Assembly: GCA_934168355.1 (NCBI GenBank)
Contig: CAKPNI010000008.1
Location: 1-57,223, forward strand
Length of the DNA: 57,223 bases
Reading direction: 5' to 3'
Origin: an uncultured Clostridia bacterium
GTDB lineage: Bacteria > Bacillota > Clostridia > TANB77 > CAG-508
The notes under the pieces were generated by a model. It was not told the origin of the DNA. It searched no databases and saw only the letters and a program-made list of their open reading frames with translations. The translations under genes were made by a program, and so were the position numbers. This document shows positions 7,431 through 16,663 of this stretch, one piece after another (within the stretch, counting starts at the first letter, position 1; each line of letters starts with the position of its first letter).

Positions 7431-9875
7431 TTATGCATTTTCTTCTTCATCTTTATCAACAATCTCAATACTAACAACTTTTCCACCATCATTAGTTCTC
7501 ATAAGAGTAACACCTTGAGTTGACCTACCTAAAACACTTATTTCTTTAACACTCATTCTAATAATAGTACCAGTATCAGTAATAAGCATAACATCTTGAG
7601 TTTCGTCTGCAATTTTAACACCAACAAGTTCACCTGTTTTTGGAGTAACCTTATATGTAATTACACCTCTTCCTCCTCTTAATTGAACTCTGTATTCATC
7701 TAATTCCGTACGTTTTCCGAAACCATTTTCTGTTATAGCAAGTAAAGTTGCTTTGCTTCCACTAATTATTGATTCCATTCCAATTACTTCATCATCATCA
7801 GAAAGTCTTATTCCGATAACACCTTGGGCAATTCTTCCTATTGGTCTAACTTCTTTCTCTTCAAATGTAATGCATAAACCTTTACGAGTTACTAGAACTA
7901 CATTATCTTGTCCATCTGTTAATTTAACAGAAATTAGTTCATCATTATCTTTTAAAGTTATAGCAAGTAATCCTGTTTTCTTTCCAGAATCATATTCTGT
8001 TAAAGCTGTTTTCTTAATTAAACCGTTTTTTGTTCCCATTAATAGGTATTTACCTTCGGCGAAGTTTTGAATTGGTATAACTGCAGATATTTTTTCTCCA
8101 GCATCCAAACTTAGTAAGTTAACAATTGCTGTTCCTTTTGCAGTTCTTCCTGCTTCTGGAATTTCGTATCCTTTTAGTTTATATAATTTACCTTTATTTG
8201 TAAAGAACAATATTAAGTCATGTGTTGATGATGTAAAGATTTGTTTTACAAAATCTCCCTCACGAGTTGCAATTCCTGTAATTCCCTTTCCACCTCTTTT
8301 TTGGCTTCTATATGTATCTATTGGCATTCTCTTAATATATCCAAAATGTGTTAGGGCAATAACAGTTTGCTCTTCTTTTATTAAATCCTCGATTTCAAAA
8401 TCTCCCTCTGCTGGTTTGATTTTTGTCTTTCTTTCATCACCAAATTTGTCTCTTACTTTTATAAGTTCCTCTTTGATAACTTCAAATACTAAATGCTCAC
8501 TATTTAAAATATCTCTTAAATGTGCGATTAATTTCATTAATTCATTATATTCGTCTTCTATTTTTTCACGTTGCAATCCAGATAGTGTTCTTAGTCTCAT
8601 ATCAAGTATTGCTTGTGCTTGAATATCTGTTAATTTGAATCTTTCCATTAATCTTTCTTTTGCATCATCATAAGAACTTCTAATTATTGCAATTACTTCA
8701 TCTATATTATCTATTGCAATTCTTAAACCTTCTAATATATGAGCTCTAGCTAAGGCTTTATCTAATTCAAACTTTGTTCTTCTTAGTGTTACATTTTTTC
8801 TATGTTCCAAATAATAATCTAAACATTGTCTTAATGTTAATATTTTTGGTTCATTATTTACCAATGCAAGCATTATTACACCAAAACTTGTTTGCATTTG
8901 TGTATTTTTAAATAATTGATTTAATACAACTTGTGCATTTGCATCTTTTTTAAGTTCAATTACAACTCTAACTCTTTCTTGTCTATCTGATTCATCTCTT
9001 ATTTCAGAAATTCCCTCAATCCTTTTTTCCCTAACTAAATGAGCCATATTTTCTATTAATTTGGCTTTATTTACTTGGTATGGAAGTGAACGCACGATTA
9101 TTCTTTGCTTATTTCCCGCCATTTCTTCAATTTCAGTTTCAGCTCTTAAAATAATTTTTCCTCTTCCTGTTTTATAAGCATCTCTTATTCCCTCTGTTCC
9201 AAGTATTAATCCTTCTGTTGGAAAATCTGGACCTTTTATAATTTTCATTAAGTCTTCATCAGTTACTTCGTCTTTATCTATTATTTCTATAAGACCATTT
9301 ATAACTTCTGTTAGGTTATGTGGTGGTATATTTGTTGCCATTCCTACGGCTATACCTGATGAACCATTTATTAGTAATGCTGGAATTTGTGCTGGCAATA
9401 CTGTTGGTTCTTGAAGTCTATCATCAAAGTTTGGCATAAAGTCTACTGTATTTTTTTCAATATCAGTAAGCATTAGCTCTGCTATTTTTGACATTCTTGC
9501 TTCTGTGTAACGGTATGCAGCAGGTGGGTCACCATCTATTGAACCAAAGTTTCCGTGTCCATCAACTAACATATATCTCATTGAGAAATCTTGTGCAAGT
9601 CTTACTAATGCATCATAAACAGATGCATCTCCATGTGGATGATACCTACCTAAAACGTCTCCAACTGTTGTTGCAGATTTTCTGTATGGCTTGTCTGGTG
9701 TCAATCCATCTTCATGCATTGTGTATAAAATTCTTCTATGAACTGGTTTTAAACCATCTCTAACATCTGGAAGCGCACGTTGTACTATAACACTCATTGC
9801 ATAACTTATGTATGCCATTTTCATTTCTTCATCGATGTCTCTTTCGATTATTTTTCCATCTTGTCTTTCTGCCAT
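7431..9875 (-). CDS. gyrA: DNA gyrase subunit A
   Basis: 814 residues, full length. It forms the A2B2 gyrase that introduces negative supercoils. The catalytic tyrosine is Tyr123 in AAYRYTEARM; the breakage-reunion domain is followed by a six-blade C-terminal domain whose GyrA box reads QKRGGKG (usual form QRRGGKG). I start at the ATG at 9875, preceded by AAGAGG, not the in-frame ATG 18 bases earlier. The quinolone-determining stretch reads HPHGDASVYDAL, so Ala occupies the place of E. coli Ser83 while Asp87 is kept. It has its own promoter (9911-9939) and terminator. Unlike the usual gyrB-gyrA arrangement, four secretion-type genes and a candidate RNA separate it from gyrB. Confidence 0.97.
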   Translation of the reverse strand: MAERQDGKIIERDIDEEMKMAYISYAMSVIVQRALPDVRDGLKPVHRRILYTMHEDGLTPDKPYRKSATTVGDVLGRYHPHGDASVYDALVRLAQDFSMRYMLVDGHGNFGSIDGDPPAAYRYTEARMSKIAELMLTDIEKNTVDFMPNFDDRLQEPTVLPAQIPALLINGSSGIAVGMATNIPPHNLTEVINGLIEIIDKDEVTDEDLMKIIKGPDFPTEGLILGTEGIRDAYKTGRGKIILRAETEIEEMAGNKQRIIVRSLPYQVNKAKLIENMAHLVREKRIEGISEIRDESDRQERVRVVIELKKDANAQVVLNQLFKNTQMQTSFGVIMLALVNNEPKILTLRQCLDYYLEHRKNVTLRRTKFELDKALARAHILEGLRIAIDNIDEVIAIIRSSYDDAKERLMERFKLTDIQAQAILDMRLRTLSGLQREKIEDEYNELMKLIAHLRDILNSEHLVFEVIKEELIKVRDKFGDERKTKIKPAEGDFEIEDLIKEEQTVIALTHFGYIKRMPIDTYRSQKRGGKGITGIATREGDFVKQIFTSSTHDLILFFTNKGKLYKLKGYEIPEAGRTAKGTAIVNLLSLDAGEKISAVIPIQNFAEGKYLLMGTKNGLIKKTALTEYDSGKKTGLLAITLKDNDELISVKLTDGQDNVVLVTRKGLCITFEEKEVRPIGRIAQGVIGIRLSDDDEVIGMESIISGSKATLLAITENGFGKRTELDEYRVQLRGGRGVITYKVTPKTGELVGVKIADETQDVMLITDTGTIIRMSVKEISVLGRSTQGVTLMRTNDGGKVVSIEIVDKDEEENA

Positions 9876-9910
9876 GTTTCTACCTCTTTTCAATCGTTTT
9901 TATACTCTGT

Positions 9911-9939
9911 ATTATACTAAAAAGATTGATTTTTTGCAA
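9911..9939 (-). promoter_or_regulatory. gyrA: gyrA promoter
   Basis: On the minus strand, TTGCAA (9939-9934), a 17-bp spacer and TATAAT (9916-9911), about 35 bases before the gyrA ATG. Confidence 0.65.
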
Positions 9940-9958
9940 GGATAAATTGTAAGATTTT

Positions 9959-10666
9959 TTAAATAGCAAGCTTTTTCGCCAACTCCAATTCTTCCTCATT
10001 TAATTCAAAATTCTTACCATTATTCTTTATTAAATTATGAATATTTTCTATATATCTTGCATTTTTCAAAGTATTTTCAATAGGCACCAATTCCTTTAAC
10101 TCTCGTTCCATTTTATAATATTCTTTTTGCATCCCATCAAAATCTTGTTTACTATAAAATTCTTTCCAATTATCTATATATTTTTCCACATTTTTTGCAC
10201 TATTAATCTGATTATTTAAAGTAGATTCAATATTCCTTTCCACACTAGACAAAATTGAAGTTTTTCCTTTCTTCAAAGCCTTTCCAATTGTATTACTTAT
10301 TTTTCCCTTTTCCTCGCCTTTTTCAATAACAACATCTAGGACATCAGAAACCTTATCAATTATTCCACCATTTTTCACAACTTTTTGAATTTGAGTAACA
10401 TTTTCAAAATTTCCTGTAACTATTCCAATTGCTTCTTTTCCCGTCTCAATTACAGAATCTATTGATTTTTTTATACCATCTTTCAAACCAAAATTTATTA
10501 AATTATCTTTTAGATCTATTATTTCGTCCTCTATTAAATCTGGCAATAAATATCTTAGACCAATATCAATTCCGTTATTTATTGTTTTCCATAATGTTGA
10601 ATTTAAAAATTCATTTTGACTTTTTTCATTTACTAAATTTAATTGCATATCTTGTACTAATTCCAT
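9959..10666 (-). CDS. Helical hypothetical protein of the left VirB4 operon
   Basis: 235 residues, soluble and almost entirely helical, with amphipathic Gly-containing stretches (IDIGLRYLLPDLIEDEIIDLKDNL, split by GLKDGIKKSIDSVIETGKEAIG) and a charged coiled-coil-like C-terminal third. There is no signal peptide. I do not recognise a family. It is the last gene of the minus-strand unit that begins at 14096 and follows the CpaE-like P-loop gene by 87 bases, so it probably belongs to the same machine. Its start ATG has AAAGGA ten bases upstream. Confidence 0.6.
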   Translation of the reverse strand: MELVQDMQLNLVNEKSQNEFLNSTLWKTINNGIDIGLRYLLPDLIEDEIIDLKDNLINFGLKDGIKKSIDSVIETGKEAIGIVTGNFENVTQIQKVVKNGGIIDKVSDVLDVVIEKGEEKGKISNTIGKALKKGKTSILSSVERNIESTLNNQINSAKNVEKYIDNWKEFYSKQDFDGMQKEYYKMERELKELVPIENTLKNARYIENIHNLIKNNGKNFELNEEELELAKKLAI

Positions 10667-10753
10667 TTTATAAAATTCCTTTCTTTTATTTTTTTATTTA
10701 TTTTTAATAATTAAATTATATTATTAAAAAATAAAAATCTCTTATTTTTGATT

Positions 10754-11674
10754 TTAGGCATTTATTTTTTTTATTATTTTAAAAAAATATTTAATTAATT
10801 CCTTATTTTCTTTTTTATAATTATTTTTTTCATTAATTAAATAATCAGGATATTTATTTAATTTAATATTTCCAATTATATTTATATTTTTTAAAATACT
10901 TTTAGATATATTTTTATTAATCGAATAATTATTTATTTTATTAAAAATAATATTTATTTTTTCCGGACTAATTTTATTTTTTAAAATTAATTCATTTATT
11001 ATTTTTTTACTAAATTTTATTTTATCAATCTTTCTTTCCAATACAAAAATAATTTTATATGTTTCATTTTTTATTTCTAAATAATCATTCATATTCATTT
11101 CTTTAAATTCATAAATATCTTCTCTCCAATAAATATTTTTCAAATTATTTAAAATCGTTGTTTTTCCAACGTTTTTCTCACCTATTAAAATAATTAATTT
11201 TTTATTTTCAAAATTACTGTTTTTATATTTAATCAATTCTTCATTTTTTTTATTTATAATATTTTTTAACAAATTAATTTCTTCAATTAATTTTTCATTA
11301 TTATTTATTTTTGCATTTTTTATTTTATCAATAAAATCATTTACATTTATTTCATTAATATAAAATATATTTTTAATATTTTCTTTTTTTAATATTTTTT
11401 CTAATTCATCATTTTTATTTTCTAAAATAAAAAAAATATTAATTTCATTATTTATTATTTTAATTTTATTTATTAAATTAATTATATTTATTTCACCTGC
11501 TAAATTTTCGTATAAAATTAAAATATCAACATCATTATTTTTTTCTAAAAATTCCAAAATACCTTCTTTATAAAAAATATCATTTTCCAAAATTTCAAAT
11601 TCATCTTGTTCTTTTAAAATATTATTTAAATTTTCATTTCCAATTGCTGTTAATACTTTTATTTTTTTCACCAC
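10754..11674 (-). CDS. CpaE/TadZ-like protein: receiver-like domain plus P-loop NTPase
   Basis: 306 residues, very rich in Ile, Lys and Asn. The N-terminal about 120 residues look like an atypical response-regulator receiver (VKKIKVLTAIG..., DVDILILYENLAGE). After a charged linker comes a P-loop LIILIGEKNVGKTT (about residue 165) of the ParA/MinD or small-GTPase kind. CpaE/TadZ proteins share this order and localise pilus or secretion machines to the pole; here the gene follows a VirB4-like ATPase, so a localisation role is plausible but inferred. The start is one of two adjacent GTG codons, with a weak AGAAAG directly in front. Confidence 0.55.
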   Translation of the reverse strand: MVKKIKVLTAIGNENLNNILKEQDEFEILENDIFYKEGILEFLEKNNDVDILILYENLAGEINIINLINKIKIINNEINIFFILENKNDELEKILKKENIKNIFYINEINVNDFIDKIKNAKINNNEKLIEEINLLKNIINKKNEELIKYKNSNFENKKLIILIGEKNVGKTTILNNLKNIYWREDIYEFKEMNMNDYLEIKNETYKIIFVLERKIDKIKFSKKIINELILKNKISPEKINIIFNKINNYSINKNISKSILKNINIIGNIKLNKYPDYLINEKNNYKKENKELIKYFFKIIKKINA

Positions 11675-11719
11675 TTTCTATTAATAGTTATCCACATTTT
11701 TTTAACAATATGTTTATAA

Positions 11720-13537
11720 CTATTCTATAATTTTCTTTTCCTTTTCTGAACATTCAATTTTAGCTAGAATGTGACTATCCCCAATAAACATCAAGCTTTC
11801 TCCTCTTTTTAAAGACTTAATTTCTATTTTCTCTTTTTCCGACAAATTAACATTTTCGGCTAAAATTTTTATATTATCCTCCTCTAGTAAGAAAAAAGAT
11901 TTTATACTAGAATTACTTAAAATACTTTTCCCATAAATTCCATTTTCCAAACTAAATAGGTCAGAAATATCTTGTGTAATTGCAACTCCACTTCCACCAT
12001 ATTTTCTTATTGTCTTAAAAATTTTATAAATAAAAGATGCCACTTCTTTATTTGAAGTAACTCCAATTAATCTCCAAATTTCATCTAAATAAATTGCCTT
12101 TTTATTTTTTCTATTTATTTTAATTTTGTCCCAAAATAATTCTGTAAATAAATACATTCCATATTTTAAATTTTCCTCACCTAATTCATATACATCTGCA
12201 ATAATTAATTTATTATTTAATTCTATATTTGTATAATTATTAAAAAAATTTAAAGACCCTTTTATAAATGGAATTAATTTAATACTAAATTTTTTTGTTT
12301 TTTCATCATTTTTTAAAATATCATAAAATTCCTCTAAAATAGGCATATCAAAACTTGACTTAAATTTTTTAGAAATAATATTATTTTTATTTTCAATAAA
12401 TAAACTTTCATCATCAAAATTAATATTTTTTGAATTATATAATTCAATTATTTTATCCTCTAAAATTGCTTTTTCCTCTTCATCTAACTCCCCAAAAATT
12501 AAATTAAAAAATCCAATTAACTTTGCAATTTTAGTTGCTAAATATCCTTTCTCTCCATCTTCTAAAGATTCTTCCCTTATGTCAAAAACATTTACAAAAG
12601 TAGTTGAAGATGGTCCTATTTTTATCTCAGTTCCATTTAATTCTTTCGCTAAATTCACATATTCTCTTTCTGGGTCAATTACATATTGTTCAATTCCCAT
12701 TAATCTATATCTTAAAATTAATAATTTTGTATAAAAAGATTTTCCAGCACCTGATGTTCCAAAAATACACATATTTGCATTTCTATATTTTTCTGTATTA
12801 TATCTATCTACAAAAATCAAAGAATTATTATAAATATTTTTGCCAATAAAAATTCCCTCTTCATCAAAAATACTTGATGTAATAAAAGGATATGTTGAAA
12901 TCAAACCACTAGTTAAAACATTTCTTCTTGCCGAATTTTTAATATCAACATCATTTTCCGCCATTGGCAAACAACTCCTAAAAACCTGCTCTTCCCTAAA
13001 GTTTGCTCTTCTAGTCTGCATTCCTTTACTTTGCATTAAACCTTCAATATTATTCAAATAAAAATTCAAATCTTTAAGATTATCTGCAAACACATTCACA
13101 TAGATATATAAAAAATACAAATCCTCGTTATTTACCTGCATCTCTTTTCGTATATATTTTGCATCATTATAAGTATAAATTGCAATATCAATATCTTCCC
13201 TGTTTTTATTTTTATCATTAATATCGACCCCAACATTTCCAATATGATATGTTAAATCCTTTATAGTTTTGTATTGGTCCTGCTTCTCATAAAAAATAGA
13301 AATATTCATATTAATATTTGTATCTAAAAGAGTTTTTAACAAAATATCATTTTGCTCTCTATAATAATTTACAACAATTAATCCACCAAAAAATAAATTA
13401 TCAATTTCTAAATATTTTGGATTTTTCATATTAATATAACTTGGGGCAATTTCATCTTTAATATTTACACTTCCATCTATAAAGTTAACATCATTTTTTT
13501 CAACTTCTTTACTAAATAAATTTTTTATAATTTCCAC
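11720..13537 (-). CDS. VirB4/TraC-like ATPase, left-arm copy
   Basis: 605 residues. The N-terminal half matches the substrate-engaging part of VirB4 proteins (conserved FRSCLPMAEND before the ATPase core), and the C-terminal half is the HerA/FtsK-like ATPase with Walker A GTSGAGKS near residue 263 and Walker B KKAIYLDEIW near 485, plus an arginine-containing YIFKTIRKYG region. VirB4 proteins are hexameric motors that drive assembly and transport in type IV secretion. Most of the true N-terminal domain is on a separate gene, 13542-14096, as in the right-arm cluster. The start is uncertain: GTG at 13537 is fused to its own GAGGTGG site, while ATT (13531) or ATA (13528) would have better spacing. 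It is only distantly similar to the right-arm ATPase. Confidence 0.85.
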   Translation of the reverse strand: MEIIKNLFSKEVEKNDVNFIDGSVNIKDEIAPSYINMKNPKYLEIDNLFFGGLIVVNYYREQNDILLKTLLDTNINMNISIFYEKQDQYKTIKDLTYHIGNVGVDINDKNKNREDIDIAIYTYNDAKYIRKEMQVNNEDLYFLYIYVNVFADNLKDLNFYLNNIEGLMQSKGMQTRRANFREEQVFRSCLPMAENDVDIKNSARRNVLTSGLISTYPFITSSIFDEEGIFIGKNIYNNSLIFVDRYNTEKYRNANMCIFGTSGAGKSFYTKLLILRYRLMGIEQYVIDPEREYVNLAKELNGTEIKIGPSSTTFVNVFDIREESLEDGEKGYLATKIAKLIGFFNLIFGELDEEEKAILEDKIIELYNSKNINFDDESLFIENKNNIISKKFKSSFDMPILEEFYDILKNDEKTKKFSIKLIPFIKGSLNFFNNYTNIELNNKLIIADVYELGEENLKYGMYLFTELFWDKIKINRKNKKAIYLDEIWRLIGVTSNKEVASFIYKIFKTIRKYGGSGVAITQDISDLFSLENGIYGKSILSNSSIKSFFLLEEDNIKILAENVNLSEKEKIEIKSLKRGESLMFIGDSHILAKIECSEKEKKIIE

Positions 13538-13541
13538 CTCA

Positions 13542-14096
13542 CTAATTTAAAAAAATTCTCGAATTAAAAAATACATTAAATAATTCTTTTACTTCATTTT
13601 TAGAACTAATTTCTTGAACAATATTTCCACATCTAAATAAACATTCTTTTACTTTAAAATATTTTTCATTTAAATTTTGAAAAATATTATTTTCATTTTG
13701 ACCTTTTTCATCTTCTGAAATAATTATATAAAAATTTTTACTTGATGAATTTTTAATAGAATTAAATTTTTGAATAAATTCAAAATAATCATCTGCAATT
13801 TCATTTAAATATTTTTTGTTTTCAATTTCCAAATTATTTTTTATAATCTGAATATTTTTATCTAAATTTTCCTTACTACTCTGAATCAAAATCTGAATAT
13901 CAAAATTACATGTTTTCAAAAAAATTTTATACGAATTTAAAATTGCATCTTTTTCTAAGTTAGACTTTAAACTAAAATTAATTGGACTTACTTTCATAAT
14001 TTTAACAAATTTGTTATTTTTTAATTTTATAATTCCATTATCAAAAATCTTATCTATAGAAATCCAATCTTGTGTTGTTTCAATTTTTTCTTTCAT
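13542..14096 (-). CDS. Split VirB4 N-terminal (TraC-type) domain protein
   Basis: 184 residues. Opening with DWISIDKIFDNGIIKL followed by FVKIMKVSPINFSL, it has the alpha/beta pattern of the N-terminal domain of VirB4/TraC ATPases: a strand pair, then a helix, then FDIQILIQSS. A comparable stand-alone protein precedes the right-arm VirB4 (37533-38774), so the two form parallel split pairs. Unlike that one, this copy has no membrane helix. The start ATG at 14096 has AAGGAGGG four bases upstream. Its stop TAG lies four bases before the next gene, so they are coupled. The promoter and Spo0A boxes lie just upstream. Confidence 0.7.
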   Translation of the reverse strand: MKEKIETTQDWISIDKIFDNGIIKLKNNKFVKIMKVSPINFSLKSNLEKDAILNSYKIFLKTCNFDIQILIQSSKENLDKNIQIIKNNLEIENKKYLNEIADDYFEFIQKFNSIKNSSSKNFYIIISEDEKGQNENNIFQNLNEKYFKVKECLFRCGNIVQEISSKNEVKELFNVFFNSRIFLN

Positions 14097-14115
14097 CTTC
14101 CCTCCTTCTTTCAAC

Positions 14116-14143
14116 ATTATATTACAAAATCCCCAAAAGTCAA
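14116..14143 (-). promoter_or_regulatory. Promoter of the left VirB4 operon
   Basis: On the minus strand, TTGACT (14143-14138), a 16-bp spacer and TATAAT (14121-14116). The expected start near 14109 leaves a leader of only about 13 bases, just enough for the ribosome binding site. Confidence 0.75.
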
Positions 14144-14152
14144 GAAAAATCG

Positions 14153-14171
14153 TTCGACAAAGTTCGACAAA
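14153..14171 (-). promoter_or_regulatory. Two tandem Spo0A boxes
   Basis: Two perfect TTTGTCGAA motifs on the minus strand (14161-14153 and 14171-14163), exactly 10 bp apart and ending nine bases upstream of the -35. This is the classical position for activation by phosphorylated Spo0A. Confidence 0.75.
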
Positions 14172-14236
14172 ACAAGAATTTAAAAAAATTTTTAAAATTT
14201 TTGAATAAAAAAAACAAATCTGCACACAATATAATC

Positions 14237-14646
14237 AGTAAGGTTAATAACAGTTGTTCCAAGAGGGTTATTAGATTAAATATATATTAGTTTAATAACT
14301 TTCGGGCAAAGATATATACTAGTTTAAAAATTTAGATTACTATATGTCGGCGATAAAAATATATTATTTGTAGGCAAGCTATAAATCTATGGTTACAATA
14401 TAGGTAATATATTCGAGATAAGATTATTTTTATATTTCTTAATGGTTTTCACTAGTCCCACCGGGACGAACAAAGTTATTAAAAGTGTATTCTTAGTCGA
14501 GCAACTGATTATCAAATTTGGTTCATAGCTTATTTATATAGCAATATATATTAGGTTAGAAAATTAGGTTTGATAGTTTTAGCAGAAAATTGTTATTAGC
14601 TTTACTTGAGGGTAAATTAAGCATATCGCACTTACGCGATATGCTT
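14237..14646 (+). ncRNA. Candidate large structured RNA between the VirB4 operon and gyrB
   Basis: This stretch contains no credible protein frame. Its ends pair: 14237-14252 with 14591-14606 form 16 consecutive pairs with two G-U wobbles, and a plus-strand terminator follows directly. Inside are local hairpins, for example GTTATTA/TAATAAC (about 14265-14296) and GTCCCACCGGGAC (14454-14466). The orientation is taken from the terminator T-run. A TATAAT lies at 14230-14235 but without a good -35. I do not recognise the RNA class; it does not match RNase P, tmRNA or SRP RNA hallmarks. Confidence 0.55.
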
Positions 14647-14650
14647 TTTA
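14619..14650 (+). terminator. Terminator shared by the RNA candidate and gyrB
   Basis: A perfect 11-bp stem (14619-14629 with 14636-14646). The plus strand continues with TTTTTA, a good terminator; on the minus strand, after gyrB, the tail is weaker. Confidence 0.7.
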
Positions 14651-14658
14651 CCCATTTA

Positions 14659-16587
14659 TTAAACATCCAAATTAGTAACCTTACTTGCATTCTCCTCAAT
14701 AAACTGTTTTCTAGGAGCAACTTCATCTCCCATAAGAATAGAAAAAGTTTCATCAGCTTTAATTGCATCATCCATAGTAACCTTAATCAAAGTTCTTGTT
14801 TCAGGATTCATTGTAGTTTCCCACAACTGTTCAGGGTTCATCTCTCCAAGACCTTTGTATCTTTGAAGTCCAAGTTGGTCTCTAGAAATTCCTTTTTCTT
14901 CCAAGGTTTTATAAGCCTTTTCCAAATCCTCATCAGTATAACAGTAAACATCTTCCATACCCTTTTTAGACAATTTATATAAAGGTGGTTGAGCCAAATA
15001 AACATTACCATTATCAATTAAAGGTCTCATATATCTAAAGAAAAATGTTAATAATAATGTTCTAATATGTGCACCATCAACATCTGCATCAGCCATTATT
15101 ATAATTTTTCCATATCTGATTTTTGTAACATCAAACTCTGGACCGATACCTGCACCAATTGCAATGATAACAGGGTTTAATTTATCATTTCCATAAATTT
15201 TGTCAGCTCTTGCTTTTTCAACATTAAGCATTTTTCCCCATAAAGGTAAAATTGCTTGGTATCTTCTATCTCTACCTTGTTTTGCACTACCACCTGCTGA
15301 ATCTCCCTCGACTATATAAACTTCACATTCTTCAGAAACTTTGCTACTGCAATCTGCAAGTTTTCCCGGTAATGTTGTTGTTTCTAGCGCTGACTTTCTT
15401 CTTACTAGTTCCCTAGCTTTTCTAGCTGCTTCCCTAGCTCTTGAAGCACTCATACATTTTTCAAGTATAGCTTTTGCAACAGATGGATTTTCTTCTAAAA
15501 AGTTTGATAAAGCTTCATTTACCATGCTCATTACAACACCTGTAACTTCACTGTTTCCAAGCTTTGTCTTAGTTTGTCCCTCAAATTGTGCTTCTTTTAC
15601 TTTAACAGAAATTACAGCAGTAATTCCCTCTCTTATATCTTCTCCTTGTAAATTAGATTCTTTTTCTTTTAAAATATTATGACTTCTTGCATAATCATTA
15701 AATACCTTTGTTAAAGAACGTTTAAATCCCTCTAAGTGAGTTCCACCCTCAACTGTATTTATATTATTTGCAAATGTATAAATATTTTCAGAATAACTTG
15801 TTGTATATTGAATTGCAATTTCTACTGGAACATCTCCATCTTTTTCAATATATATTGGTTTTGCATTTATTTTTTCTTTATTTTTATTTAAGTATTCAAC
15901 AAAAGAAATAAGTCCACCTTCAAAACAGAATTCTGAACGTTTTGGCTCTTCTCCTCTTTGGTCTTCGATGTTGATTTTTAAACCTTTTGTTAAAAATGCA
16001 ACCTCTCTAAATCTTGTTTCTAATGTTGTAAAATTATAATCTGTTGTTTCAAAAATTGTATTATCAGCTAAAAATCTTACTTTTGTTCCAGTTTCTGTTG
16101 TTTCTCCAATTTTTTTGATTGGTTCAACAGTTTTTCCTCTTTCGAATTTCATTGTATAAATTCCGCCATCTCTTTTAACAGTTACTTCTGTCCATTCTGA
16201 TAAAGCATTTACAACAGATGCTCCAACTCCATGAAGTCCTCCAGCGACTTTATATCCACTGTCTCCACCAAATTTTCCACCTGCATGAAGAACTGTATAA
16301 ACAGTTTCTAATGTAGAAAGTCCTGTTTTAGGATGGGTTTCTACTGGAATTCCTCTACCATTATCTGTTACACATATTATATTTCCTTTTTCAATTACTA
16401 CATCTATTTCTGTACAATATCCAGCCAATGCTTCATCAACACAGTTGTCCACAATTTCATATACTAAATGATGAAGACCTCTAACTGATGTACTTCCTAT
16501 ATACATACCCGGTCTTTTTCTTACGGGTTCAAGCCCTTCAAGAACTTGTATCTGTTCTGCACCATATTCGTGTTCGTATTTTTCCAT
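14659..16587 (-). CDS. gyrB: DNA gyrase subunit B
   Basis: 642 residues, full length for a Gram-positive GyrB. The GHKL ATPase domain shows EIVDNCVDEA, DNGRGIPV and the lid GGLHGVGASVVNALS; the Toprim domain shows EGDSAGG and DADVDGAHI. It supplies ATP hydrolysis for gyrase. The start ATG has AAGGA upstream. It lies downstream of recF on the same strand, the usual dnaA-dnaN-recF-gyrB order, and is separated from gyrA by the VirB4 operon. Confidence 0.98.
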   Translation of the reverse strand: MEKYEHEYGAEQIQVLEGLEPVRKRPGMYIGSTSVRGLHHLVYEIVDNCVDEALAGYCTEIDVVIEKGNIICVTDNGRGIPVETHPKTGLSTLETVYTVLHAGGKFGGDSGYKVAGGLHGVGASVVNALSEWTEVTVKRDGGIYTMKFERGKTVEPIKKIGETTETGTKVRFLADNTIFETTDYNFTTLETRFREVAFLTKGLKINIEDQRGEEPKRSEFCFEGGLISFVEYLNKNKEKINAKPIYIEKDGDVPVEIAIQYTTSYSENIYTFANNINTVEGGTHLEGFKRSLTKVFNDYARSHNILKEKESNLQGEDIREGITAVISVKVKEAQFEGQTKTKLGNSEVTGVVMSMVNEALSNFLEENPSVAKAILEKCMSASRAREAARKARELVRRKSALETTTLPGKLADCSSKVSEECEVYIVEGDSAGGSAKQGRDRRYQAILPLWGKMLNVEKARADKIYGNDKLNPVIIAIGAGIGPEFDVTKIRYGKIIIMADADVDGAHIRTLLLTFFFRYMRPLIDNGNVYLAQPPLYKLSKKGMEDVYCYTDEDLEKAYKTLEEKGISRDQLGLQRYKGLGEMNPEQLWETTMNPETRTLIKVTMDDAIKADETFSILMGDEVAPRKQFIEENASKVTNLDV

Positions 16588-16663
16588 TAATGTTGTCCTT
16601 CCCTTCTTCGTAATTTATATCTTATATAATAATTGTAATTTTGAAATTTGTCAAATGATTTTT

